Source: Gautieria morchelliformis (lineage: Eukaryota > Basidiomycota > Agaricomycetes > Gomphales > Gomphaceae). From it: a DNA stretch of 64,000 nucleotides. The stretch spans positions 158,511 to 222,510 of the forward strand of contig WHVA01000153.1 in NCBI GenBank assembly GCA_015179125.1, read 5' to 3'. How positions within the stretch are numbered: position 1 is the first letter of the stretch; the number at the start of each line of letters is the position of its first letter. Shown piece by piece: positions 36,538 to 46,631 of this stretch. Under the pieces are notes generated by a model, which saw nothing but the letters and a program-made list of their open reading frames with translations, searched no databases and had not been told where the DNA came from. The translations under genes were made by a program, and so were the position numbers.

Positions 36538-37836
36538 CAGGGAGGGGAAATCTGCTAACAGATCCCTGTCGGGAGACAGTGTGGGGCTTTTACCTAAAAC
36601 ACACCCCCCCCCCCTCCTTGTTGGTCAGGCTCCCTTGTTGCTGGCCTGGCTTTCGAGGTTCGCCCCCCAGCACTTGCAGCCTGTAGGGGCTGCAGTCAGG
36701 TTTGACATGGATATGATCCCACGCGGCTCTTGGCTATTAGTATCAATAATTGTGATCATTTTAAAGTAATATTTTTATGTTTTCTGTTTTCACCTGTCTC
36801 CCGTTTCTCCACCCAGGAGCTCCTTGTCCCATCTTTTGATGGCCAAGTTACCTTTGTGTAGCACTACTGCTAAGTTTGTGTCTGCCCATTTTTCCTTGAA
36901 GCGCTTTATATCCTGGCTTTTCTTTTGCTTTTCCTTTCTTATCAGGGCCATTGAGTGGTCCCTTTGTATCAGGTGGTTTATTTCTGCCACCCATCTTGCC
37001 TTCACTTCTTTCTTTGTGAAGGTTTTTTCACTGATTGTTGATTCGTTTCTTAGGAGCCACACTGTCTCTAGGACCAGGTCCTTGTATTTCTGCAGCGTTT
37101 GTGTTGAGGAGAAGCATTCTGCTTTTTTTACAGCTTCTAGTCCTTTTAGCAGGTTTTCATTTAGGGAGGATGTTTATAAATGTCATATATATGTATATAG
37201 CTTAGCTCATCTATATTTCATAAAATATATCAAAATTGAGGCAGTTGCCAGCACCTGTAAGGCATGCTTAATCCTAGCCCCAAAGTTCTTTCTCACAGTC
37301 TGCTGCTCCCCCAGGAAAGGGTGTACACCCCATTGTCTAAACATCAATAGTTACACATCTTTGTACTATACATGCATATTATTTTAAACATACCTTCTAA
37401 TCAGATCTCTCAACCATATATAATAATATAGTACAGGTATGGTCCATACTTGCTTCTATATTCTGTGATTGTACATCTAACATGTTTCATGTATACTTTT
37501 AATATATAGTCATCCACATCCTCTCTGAAATTGCTCTGTTATATCAATACACACCATGCTTTAGCACATACAACCATATTTTTAAAATATCAGAACATTC
37601 AAAAAAATTTAGGATGTCCACAATACACAAGTTGCTCAAAATGATGGATTATGAATTTGGTTAGGGTTGATATTTTAAAAGATATCTAATATATCCTAGA
37701 AGAATATACATTGTTGTCAATGTGAACATCCTCCTAGGTGTATCCATTTGTTCACCCCTTCTTTTATCTCTGTTGTCTTGTTCCAGAGCGCTTCTGCTGC
37801 TTCCTGTCAAGATTGGTTTTCAGGCGTTAATCTCGT
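36502..37836 (-). mobile_element. LINE (non-LTR retrotransposon) 3' fragment
   Basis: A minus-strand element ends in a poly(A) tail seen as a run of more than 30 T at about 36502-36535. Upstream of the tail, the frame ending at 36790 encodes a C-terminal region with LVLETVWLLRNEST and KEVKARWVAEI, the W-RN...RW pattern found after the reverse transcriptase in fungal LINEs. The frame runs back to 37164, is interrupted by a MITE (37165-37734), and continues in the same frame from 37738 (ALWNKTTEIKEG). It is cut off near 37836 by an LTR-like repeat. The reverse transcriptase itself is absent. Confidence 0.6.
37165..37734. mobile_element. PIF/Harbinger-type MITE, 570 bp
   Basis: Ends are GGAGGATGTTTATAAATG and, on the other strand, GGAGGATGTTCACATTG. 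It is flanked by TAG on both sides (37162-37164 and 37735-37737), a 3-bp duplication as made by PIF/Harbinger transposases. Deleting it with one TAG leaves the interrupted LINE frame open. It is AT-rich and non-coding. The terminal GGAGGRTGTT is shared with the large element at 44481-53238, so the same transposase could have moved both. Confidence 0.78.
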
Positions 37837-38838
37837 GTATTAGTGAACACAGTGAATGCCCGAATAACTTGTGCGAACAAGTATGCCGTTCGGCGAATAG
37901 GTGAACCAATGAATGTTCACAAGGTAAGAGGGCTTGCCTAAACGGGGCTCACCCTATCTACAGTCGTAGCGAAATGGCCCGTGACTCTTGACGATGTAAC
38001 ATGCAAGGTCTCACGGAAGGGCTGTCTAAGTCTCGACAATCCCTTCGCTGGCGAAGGTGCTCTTTCGGAGCCCTTCGCCAACAGCACAGAAAATGGTTCG
38101 AAGGCTAAGGTAACGAAGATGAAATATGAGAACTCACCAGTGATGCCTAAGCCCTCTACTAGTCGAAGATGGAAATCTCCAAGAGAAGGCTTAAGACGAT
38201 GACCACGGTGAGGTCAAAGCTGCACAAGATGAACGACGTATGATAATTGAACTGGGGAATATACATGCGAATGTAAACTACTTATATCGAATGCTCGTAA
38301 GGTATCAGCGAATAGGAAAGAGGCTGTCACAAGTCAGGGTTGGATAGGGGTGCGCAGTCATGATACAACATAGATGAAATAAACATACAATAGAATGTGA
38401 GAAGAGGGAGAACATGAAACGACGGAGAGTAAAGGTGGCGAAGGCACTTATGGACAAAACCATGTCTTGGGACCCGCATACATGCTACCCTGCACCGACT
38501 CTTGGTCTACTGGGTTGATTCCGCACGACCTATGGAAGGGATGTCCTGCGAACATACTTTGACCATACGAACACCCAATGGGGTTGGATTTAAGAAGACG
38601 ATGGGGTTAATGATGAACCATCATGCTGGGTGAATGGTATCGATCGTATTTGATGGTGTGCCTGCTGGCGAATGATGCGAGCAGTGAATAGCCATTCGGT
38701 GAAATGCAAGGAAGGGCGAACAGAAGTGACATAGGGGAGGAAAGGTCGAGGTGGAGGGCGAAGCTGAGCGAACACTGAGGAGGAGTAGCGAAAGGGAAAA
38801 TGGGGATACCAAGGTGCAGGAAATACACAGGTCATGAC
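37837..38838 (+). repeat. LTR-like repeat, probably a solo LTR
   Basis: Starts TGTATTAGTGAACACAG and ends GGTCATGACA, so it has TG...CA ends over about 1.0 kb. Its first 350 bp recur at 39186-39510 and its last 500 bp recur inverted at about 40482-40990. It is dense in TTCGC/GCGAA motifs. A matching 5-bp target duplication was not found. Confidence 0.5.
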
Positions 38839-38899
38839 AACCCAACTATCAGAACACCATCGGAAGAGGGTCGAGCAGAGAAGGTGGTAGGCCCAGTGA

Positions 38900-39080
38900 T
38901 GACTGCCGAGTCAGTCCCAAGACGTCGATCGTGCGTTTGACGGCGTGGCTATGGTAGTTGGCGCGAACAGCGAGAATTGGTTGCCGAACATGACAATGGT
39001 GATCAGAACGAACACGAAGGTGGGGTGAGAAAATAGGAAAACTGAGCTTCTGAGTATGGGAAATAAACAGGTCATGACAC
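38900..39080 (+). repeat. Partial third copy of the LTR-like 3' part
   Basis: Ends in GGGAAATAAACAGGTCATGACA like the repeat at 37837-38838 and shares scattered similarity over the preceding 150 bases. Confidence 0.45.
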
Positions 39081-39185
39081 TTCCCAGACCTCTGACCGGC
39101 CCAAGGTTTGGCACTTGAACCAGATGTGGTTCATTGTTTCCAGGCCTCCGCATTGTTTACAGCTGGCCCTCTCTTCGTAGCCGTG

Positions 39186-39512
39186 TCGTGTATTAGTGAA
39201 CACAGCGAATGCTCGAATAACTTGTGCGAATAAGTGTGCCATTCAGCGAATAAGGTGAACCAATAAATGTTCAGAAGATAAGAGGGCTGCCTGAATGGAG
39301 CTCGCCCTATCTACAGTCGTAGTGAAATAGCCCGTGATACTTGACAATGTAATGTGCAAGGTGCCACGGAAAGGTTGTTTAAGTAGCAACAATCCTTTCG
39401 CTGGTGAAGGCGCTCCTTCGGAGCCCTTCGCCGACAGCGCAGGTGATAGTACAAAGACTAAGGTAACAAAGGTAAAGTATGAAAACCCACCAGTGGTGCT
39501 TAAGTCCTCCTC
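39186..39512 (+). repeat. 5' part of the LTR-like repeat
   Basis: Begins TGTATTAGTGAACACAGCG and follows 37837-38160 closely, including GGAGCCCTTCGCC. It abuts the RNase H fragment at about 39513, which suggests it truncated that element. Confidence 0.55.
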
Positions 39513-40425
39513 TGACGAAGAGCACACAGTTTATGAGGCCGAGATTGTAGGACTAATACTGGCTGCCACCATGCTATGAGAGTACGACTTCCTGGACGGG
39601 GTATCCATTGCCATCGATAACCAGGCGGCAATCAAAGCGCTCAACAGCAGCAAGGGCGGCCCCGGCCAACACCTCCTTGACCACTTCCTCCATCAAATGC
39701 AACAGACCGTGGAGCGGCATCAAGGAATCCCATTCGAAGTACGATGGGTACCCGGGCACAAAGGTATCGTAGGGAACGAGACAGCCGATGAGCTGGCTAA
39801 AGAGGCAGCGGGAGGACACAGCAGCTCACCCCACGGCCTCCCCAGAAAACTATGCTTGCACTTACTGAGCAGCAAGTCAGCTCTCAAGGCAACCCACAAA
39901 AAGCAGCTCAAAACAACAGTAACGCGCATGTTCGCTGAATCGCCCAGATACCAAAGGTTCCACACGATCGACCCAGGTGCCCCATCAGACGGTTTCCGCA
40001 AAATCGCAAATGGACTCCCACAACGCCAATCCAGCATCCTTATGCAGCTCAGAACGGGACACACCCAGCTTAACCGGCATCTGCACAAGATAGGGGCCAG
40101 CAACACCCCGATGTGCCCCACCTGCAACCAGTGTGAAGAAACGGTCCGGCACTTTCTGCTCTCCTGCGTAGCGCACACCCGCCATCGACAGCCTGTGGTA
40201 AACACACTACGACAGGATGCACTCAACCTCACCAAGCTCCTATCAGATCCTGACTGCATAGAGTACATGCTTGACTACGTCAATGTCACCAAATGGTTCC
40301 ACCCCCCCCTCCCCCACCCGCACAATCCCCAACCCCATGCCCCTCCCTTGCACATAACGATTAGACACTCACATGTTAAGCAAAATGCTGACCTCCCCTG
40401 CTCTTTCACAGACTCCCCACCCTGA
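39513..40425 (+). mobile_element. LINE fragment: RNase H domain and C-terminal region
   Basis: The frame starts with HTVYEAEIVGLILAATML, continues after a TGA at 39577-39579 with EYDFLDGVSIAIDNQAAIKA, and then has the RNase H signature WVPGHKGIVGNETADELAKE. A Cys-rich tail, CPTCNQCEETVRHFLLSC, follows. This is the RNase H and terminal zinc motif of Tad/I-type fungal LINEs. Endonuclease and reverse transcriptase are missing, and the TGA sits where CGA (Arg) would fit. Confidence 0.75.
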
Positions 40426-40481
40426 CTCGCTCGCCACAGCTGTGCACATTCAAACCCCGCTGGACGTTCCTCTGATCAGAC

Positions 40482-40990
40482 GACATGACTCATTTATTTC
40501 CTGTACCCAGTTACCCCCATTATCCCTTCCCGCAGTCCTCCTCTATGTTCGCACGACTTCGCCCTTCCTCTGGGCTGCACCTCTTCTATGATCGTTCTAT
40601 TTGCCCTTCGTCGCATTCGCCGAACGACCATTCGCTGCTTGCATCATTCGCCAGCAGGCACGCCATCAACACGATCGACATCCCTTACCCGGCTTGATGT
40701 TTCATCACTGGCCCCATCATTTTCTCAATCCAACCCCTTTAGGTGTTCATATGGCTGGAATGCATTTGCGGGGTGTTCTACCTGTAGGTCATGTGGGATC
40801 AACCCAGTAAATGAAGAGTCCATGCAGGGTAGTGTATATGCAGGTTCCAAGACGTGTGTTCATACATAAGTGCCTTCGCCCTCTTTCCTCTCCATCATTT
40901 CATGTTCGCACTCCTCTTTCACTCTATTGTATGTTTATTTAACTAGTTGTATCGTGACTGCGTACCCCTACCCAACCCTGACTCATGACT
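40482..40990 (-). repeat. Inverted partial copy of the LTR-like repeat
   Basis: Read on the minus strand it matches the last 500 bp of the repeat at 37837-38838, for example around CATTCGCCAGCAGGCACGCC (40644-40663). With the forward copies it makes a large imperfect inverted repeat around the RNase H fragment. Confidence 0.6.
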
Positions 40991-42004
40991 TTTGGATTAA
41001 GATGTCAAGTAGTGCCTTTAACAAATAAACTCTATTGCTTAGCGGTTGATACCACTATATTTGTCCTTTCTCTGTGTGCTGACTAAGCCCCTCGAGACGC
41101 GTCCGGCACTGATGGATGAAAGTCACATGACCATGTCGACAGGAAAATGGTGTCGATCTAAGGGATAACCAAGTCAAAAGCGTTCGCTTTTGAGGTAGTA
41201 TAGAGTAAACAGTAATAGTGAACCCTCAACGAAGAATTGGAGTAAACTATCAAGATTTAAGTCCTGTAGCTATCAAACAAGACTACAGTGGTTTTAGGGG
41301 GTAAAACAATTGATTCTGGATGATTTCGTTCATACATTTGTAGTAGCTATTTATACTATATTAGTGGTAACTACTGGTGTTCGAGATAGTGAGCAGATGG
41401 GTTCGAAAAACTACTTGTGACTAAAGGGGTGACTAATTATAGTCATAAAATCATGGGGTGATGGAGATAGTATCAAGGTTATTTAAACTTTGGAATAGAG
41501 ATCTGTACCTAGCATACAAAGCCCCTGTCCACATGGTGTTAGGATAATAATCAGCTGGTCGTGTCATGGAGTTTAATAGAGAATAGAAATCAAATCTACC
41601 CTGCCTAGCATAAATGCTAGGCTTGGTGATGGGGCCGCTGTCTCTGTGCCTTTTCTGTGGGGCAGCTAATTGAGTACATGTATTGTGGATGACATTCTCA
41701 AGTCACTCCACAATACCCGGTGCTCCTGCACAGTCTACATCTCTCTGCGGCGTTTGGTGCCCACACCTCCTTGGTGCCTGTGGCCTGGCGCCTGTCGACA
41801 TCATGGCCGATGCCATCACTCAATAGGCGTGCTGTCTCTGATCGGCCGCACGTGGTCGACGCCCATATCCCTGTATCTTATCTAATCTGTAGATAAGATA
41901 GCCATTCATGATGTTGTGTGTCTGTCATCTATGTCGACGTCCGTCGTAAGTGTTGTTTCTGTCTCTTTTGATCTTTTTCTTTGTTTTCTTTTATTAGTTT
42001 CTCT
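40991..42004. other. No recognised gene
   Basis: AT-rich to mixed composition and short frames only. The last part leads into a gypsy fragment. Confidence 0.4.
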
Positions 42005-42400
42005 ATGGCCAAGACTGAGTCAACTCTGAGCTCAGAAGCCCCTTGGGAGGCTCTCCTGAATGCAGCAGCATTTTACCATGCCTGCAAACTAGAGGGTTCC
42101 CGATATTTCCAGCTAACTCTGGTGCAACCCGAATCCGAGGCTTCGGCCTGTTTGCCCTCTGTGCAATCCGAACTGGTGGATCTCAAGGATGTCCCGATGG
42201 AGTACCATGACTTTGCAGATGTCTTTAGCAAGTCCAAAGGTGACACCTTGGCTCCCCACCGACCCTATGATCTCAAGATCGTGCTCAAGGATGGTGCTAC
42301 TCCTCCTTGACCTCCATTATATTCGCTCTCTACCTTGGAGCTTGCCATGCTCCGAGTGTTCATTGATGAGCACTTAAATCTGGGCCCACTGACTCTGGCA
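42005..42400 (+). pseudogene. Ty3/gypsy pol fragment
   Basis: Encodes VPMEYHDFADVFSKSKGDTL and HRPYDLKIVLKDGATPP, the linker before the gypsy reverse transcriptase. It is stopped by TGA at about 42308 and then continues in frame with PPLYSLSTLEL before similarity is lost near 42390. It is a short, dead remnant. Confidence 0.7.
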
Positions 42401-43336
42401 GGATGGGCTGAGTGAGGGCGCATTAATGACGTCCGGACGTGATGCATCCCACTTGGCGTAGAGGGGGCAGGCATGCTGGAAGTCGCAGCAGTAAACGCAG
42501 GTGTTGCTGTTCGTGGGTAGGGGAGGGAAGGATGTTGAAGATCTACTCTACTGAAGCCGGCGAGAGCGGTGCTACAGTTGCGGACACTCAAAGCCCGCCT
42601 ATTTTGGTCGACCATTTTTTAGGATGGCCACAATGGCCCAGACGGTTTCTAAACACTCAAATACAATAGTCTAGATCATTATGAGAATATTTGCATGAGC
42701 CAATTATCAAAAATTGACAAAATAAGTTTTAACCCCTTAAAATTTTGGCCGTACCCCCTTTTTAGCGCCGTAAATCACGAAAAAATCACGATTCAATAGC
42801 ATTTGATGTACTGTGTTCGTGCATGTTGAAAAAAGGTTAGTAAATACAACTGGGACTGTGGAATCAAAGTCTCACCTTGCACCCATGGCCTGAGGTTGAC
42901 CAACAACACCTCTGGCCTGAAAAATCAATCCCAACACCCCACTGATTCTTTGAGTCAACCCCTCAGCCCATTCCACCCTGATATCAAGCACCAATACCTG
43001 ATAGGGATGACCTAGAGGAGGATGATGAGGATATGGCTTGTTTAATTCAATTTGATTGTATGAAAACAAACTTTGCACATAACGAGACTTGTCAAGATGA
43101 TGGAGAGGAGCTGGAGGATGCAATTTTGCAGAGGCTAAAGCACGTGCACTGGAAGTTCTTGCCCTGCAGACGTCATTTGGAGAATTATTAATTGGTCATG
43201 GAGATTCATAGATGCTTACCGAAAAGGCTTGAAAGGGGAGGCTGCAGCATGGGTTGTGTGCAGGCAGAGAAGTCATAGATCAGCGTTGGAGAGTGCAATG
43301 AAGGCACTCAAAGCACAGGCAAAGGGTAAATCAATG
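42401..43336. other. Unclassified DNA left of the pogo element
   Basis: No intact gene. A plus-strand frame at about 43010-43190 is acidic and broken by stops; it resembles decayed transposon DNA but I cannot assign it. Confidence 0.35.
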
Positions 43337-43558
43337 TACAGTCGGACCCCCAATAATGCATAGCCTTGGTGGATGACCTCGCTATGCATTATTGGGGGTA
43401 ATGCATTATCACAGAGAGGGTGTCAAAACATGTTGAATTATCCCAAAAAAAATTATGAAAATTGTCTAAAATATTCTCTAGACTGTTCTAAACCACACGA
43501 GTGATAAATGAATCTAAGGTTGATTGCTAAGCGCCTCCTCTCGCTGTTGGCGCAGAAC

Positions 43559-44477
43559 TCACGTCAGTTTGGGAAGCAGCTGGGCTGCATCATCCCATTC
43601 TGGACCGCTGTGAGCTAGGGCATAGCGCTGCAGTTCCCTTACAGCCTGCAAGGCTTGCGCTGGTGCCATGAGAGGTGGGTGCTCTTCATCATCGCTGACT
43701 TCCATAGCTTCTTCAGGAGAAACATCAGCGATCACTTGCTCCACAATGTCCTCATCGCTCCACTCCTTTTCTGTCAACATTTCTCCCTCCATAGCAACCA
43801 TCTCTTCTGCTTTCAATTTGTTGCATTCTCCTATCTTGCGCTTAGCTAAGTCATCGATGGCCTGTTGCAGCAAATCAATTGACATTTGGACCGAAACGAC
43901 AACGATTGTGGTATGGGGCAGCGAGGGGGAGTTGGTGTGGAGCGGACTGCCATCCAAAGCTCGAGGGTTCACTATTTTGGTATGTTTCCAGCAGGCTGAA
44001 ATTGTTTCAGCGGTTATCACTCCCCAGGCTTCGTCTGCCATCCTCATCGCCATCAGCTGGTCAATCCTCCATATGTCCTGCTCACCCATCTCCTCTCTTT
44101 CGATCACATGCCTAATGTAGAACCTACGATAGTGGGATTTGAATGCCGCTATGATTCCAGCATCACACGGCTGAATCCGGGACATCATATTCAGGTCCAG
44201 GAATTCCACTCGAACATGGGTAAGCGTCGTAGAGTCCCAGATGTGTGAAGGTGCGTTATCAATCAACAACAGGATCTTGCGTTGCTGACATCGCATATCC
44301 TCATTTAAGCCTGACAGCCAACTAGAAATCCAGTGAGCTACATTTTTTTTCTTCCTTGTAAACACCATTGCTGAAATATACTCCCAACCATCCAGGCCTT
44401 TTTGTTCCAGTAGTAATTGAAGCCAAGTTGAGCACCGGTCTTTTTTTGGAAGCACCAAGGCCGTTGTGCATGCCGTA
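43559..44477 (-). pseudogene. pogo transposase, C-terminal part
   Basis: Continuation of the transposase after the insertion. It carries the second catalytic Asp in ILLLIDNAPSHIW and the third in IQPCDAGIIAAFKSHYRR, then a long C-terminal tail with acidic stretches (SDEDIVEQVIADVSPEEA). Directly next to the insertion the frame encodes WCFQKKTG and NYYWNKKAWM, typical of pogo/Tigger enzymes. About 40 codons later, at a run of T on the plus strand near 44342-44350, the frame shifts by one base into the long open frame. The gene is disrupted by both the insertion and this indel. Confidence 0.8.
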
Positions 44478-44480
44478 TAA
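44478..44480. other. Target-site duplication TAA, left copy
   Basis: TAA precedes GGAGGGTGTT. The matching copy is at 53239-53241. Removing the element with one copy restores an uninterrupted pogo reading frame. Confidence 0.85.
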
Positions 44481-45155
44481 GGAGGGTGTTTGGAATTACT
44501 ATAATATCAGATGTTTACTAATAAAAGTGACATTCCCATAAAATTCCATCTTTAAATAGTGATATCTTTTCTGAAACTATTCTATTATTAAAAAGCAATT
44601 CTGGGAAATAGTTCTCCATGTTACATGCTAAACAATTAAAGGTCATTTAATAGAATCCACTGTATATGATTTCCTTCTGTTTCTAGATATCTGTTAATAC
44701 TTTTGTTGGTACTCCATTTTTTAAAAACTAAACTGCAGTTCTTTCCATATAAAATATGTAAGATATTATTGGAGATTTTTCATGCTACAACCTTCCTAAT
44801 TAAGCAAACCCACCCAGGTATTCTTAGTATGTTGAATCAAATAGAAATATCTTCTAGTTAACTCACCCATTCCGAGGTAACACATATGTATTTAAAGGTG
44901 TCAATGGTATACACATGTATGAAATGTACTATCTAAGGGAGTATACCTTTTAAAATTCTTAAAGTTCTAACTCACCACAGTGTTTGATAATCTATTCAGC
45001 TCTTAAAAGATGCTTTGTTTCACGGTGTACAAATAAGTTTTAAAAATCCCAAAAGTTTTAAAATCTAAATTATGTTTAAAATAGATTTCAAGTATTTAAA
45101 TGATCTTAAGGAGATATTAGAGTTTGATACTTCTTATAGTTTCTGAACAACCTCC
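44481..45155. repeat. 675-bp terminal direct repeat, left copy
   Basis: Almost identical to 52564-53238; one difference seen by eye is TTCTGAAC against TTCCGAAC near the right end. The unit itself begins GGAGGGTGTTTGG and ends GAACAACCTCC, so each copy looks like a complete MITE. The left flank is TAA; the right flank is TTC, not TAA. No coding potential is seen. Confidence 0.9.
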
Positions 45156-45203
45156 TTCTTAAAATTTATCAGACTTCATCTTCCTTCTGTTTCCAATATT
45201 CAT

Positions 45204-45494
45204 CTATACACTCCGTTGTATCAAAGGCTTAACACCTTGCCAAGTTGCTTCTTCATATCCCTTCCATTTCACAAGATATTCTCTTAACTTCCCTTTGCCT
45301 CTATGGTCTATTATTTCCTCAATCTCATATGCATCCTCCTCCATCTCTTCATCATCACCCAATGTTATACTCAGGAACTCTCTTTGCAATTTGAGTAACT
45401 CCTGAGCATTACATCTGCTATCCTTCAATGATGGAAGATTTTCATATGTCTCTATATTTTCCTCTTTCCAGTAGTCAAACTCTGGGACAACCAT
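45204..45494 (-). CDS. Chromodomain segment in a frame overlapping the transposase end
   Basis: Encodes YEIEEIIDHRGKGKLREYLV followed by KWKGYEEATW, a clear chromodomain with the aromatic-cage type pattern (Y...W...). It overlaps the last 43 bases of the transposase in a different frame, and both frames read sensibly over the overlap (HSSWLSQSL against VVPEFDYWKEEN). I infer that it was the C-terminal domain of one transposase polypeptide and has been separated by a one-base shift; programmed frameshifting is a less likely alternative. Chromodomains bind methylated histone H3 and target gypsy integrases to heterochromatin, so here it may direct insertion into repeat-rich chromatin. Confidence 0.75.
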   Translation of the reverse strand: MVVPEFDYWKEENIETYENLPSLKDSRCNAQELLKLQREFLSITLGDDEEMEEDAYEIEEIIDHRGKGKLREYLVKWKGYEEATWQGVKPLIQRSV

Positions 45495-46513
45495 GAAGAG
45501 TGATAAGGCTGAGGTTGAATGTTACCCAAATTAACAAACTTTTTCACATTTAACAAGAGACATGCAAGCCTAAATTGGATTGTGAATACCTCAGCATCAG
45601 AAATTCTTATACCTCCTTCATTGCTGAGTTTCTTAAATGTGGTAACTAGTTCTCCAAAGACAGCTTCAATCTTAGACCTAAAGCTTCCAAAAGTTTTGTT
45701 GAAGGTTTTTTCTTCATTTGACAGGTCTATCCCTTTTGATTTACGTATAGGTACACAGAAATTAAGCATATCTAATTCAGTAGTACTTGTTATCTTGTTA
45801 AGATACTGGGTATATCCTCCATCTAATGCTATACAATCAAGCTTATTAATATGCTTTTCTAACTTCATCTTTCCAAACATAACTCCATCTGTATTATCTT
45901 TACATGGTACAGATTTAGATGTGAATAAAACCATTCCACCTGGATCGATACAAGCCTGTATACGAAGTCCAGAATTTTTGAATTTATATGAAAACATTCG
46001 TTCACTCTTCTCACCAATAAGAGTTACTCTAGTATCGTGTCCATCTATCATTAATGTTACATGTCTAAATAATGGAGGATTCTTCTGTGCAGAATGAATA
46101 CATATATCAATTGTTGAAAACATAGAACTTAGCATAGCTGTGATCCTTTTATCAATATCATTGGCTTGATTTATATAGAATTTTCTAAAAATATCATAAT
46201 AAATACTTTTGGGTATAAAGGCTGACATATCATTTAAGGAATAGCCTTGTAGTAGTTGATATAATATTAAAAGTCCTTTCTCCACATTTCTGTAAGGCCC
46301 AGGATAGTCTTGGGTAGGAAAGATTACAACAAGGAAGAAAAAGACAGGAATAATACCAAGTCTCTGAAGAACAATATCTTTAACATGGCTTATTCTATTG
46401 ACAGGTTTAGTATCAGACCTGTGGTACTTTGATGGTTTGATTTGAGGCCATTCTCTATAAAGGAACTTCCATTGTTGATCCATCAGCTTATTAAATTCTT
46501 CGAGAAGAGACAT
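45452..46513 (-). CDS. PIF/Harbinger-like DDE transposase (DDE_Tnp_4 type)
   Basis: 353 residues from ATG at 46513. Residues 79-112 look like the helix-turn-helix that precedes the catalytic core (LLILYQLLQGYSLNDMSAFI). Catalytic candidates are D157 in TLMIDGHDTRV, D231 in DCIALDGGYTQY and E283 in SKIEAVFGELVTTFKKL, with the spacing and local context of the DDE_Tnp_4 family. The 3-bp TAA target duplication agrees with the class. The usual Myb/SANT partner of Harbinger elements is not recognised in the element. The frame is intact up to its C-terminus, where the chromodomain frame begins. It is encoded on the same strand as the Rep-like gene, with 118 bases between them. Confidence 0.82.
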   Translation of the reverse strand: MSLLEEFNKLMDQQWKFLYREWPQIKPSKYHRSDTKPVNRISHVKDIVLQRLGIIPVFFFLVVIFPTQDYPGPYRNVEKGLLILYQLLQGYSLNDMSAFIPKSIYYDIFRKFYINQANDIDKRITAMLSSMFSTIDICIHSAQKNPPLFRHVTLMIDGHDTRVTLIGEKSERMFSYKFKNSGLRIQACIDPGGMVLFTSKSVPCKDNTDGVMFGKMKLEKHINKLDCIALDGGYTQYLNKITSTTELDMLNFCVPIRKSKGIDLSNEEKTFNKTFGSFRSKIEAVFGELVTTFKKLSNEGGIRISDAEVFTIQFRLACLLLNVKKFVNLGNIQPQPYHSSWLSQSLTTGKRKI

Positions 46514-46631
46514 GATAAATGCTATAAACTATGGTTAGATGGATGAATATTCAATTTAATAGATCTGATTGTGGTCTATTGGATTTTTAAATATTATTCT
46601 CTATTCTTAGTCTTCGTACTTTGTCAATTAT

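Noticed and set aside
45204-45494. Chromodomain frame as an independent gene
   Set aside because: It overlaps the transposase end, and coding sense continues across both frames; a separated C-terminal domain is more likely.
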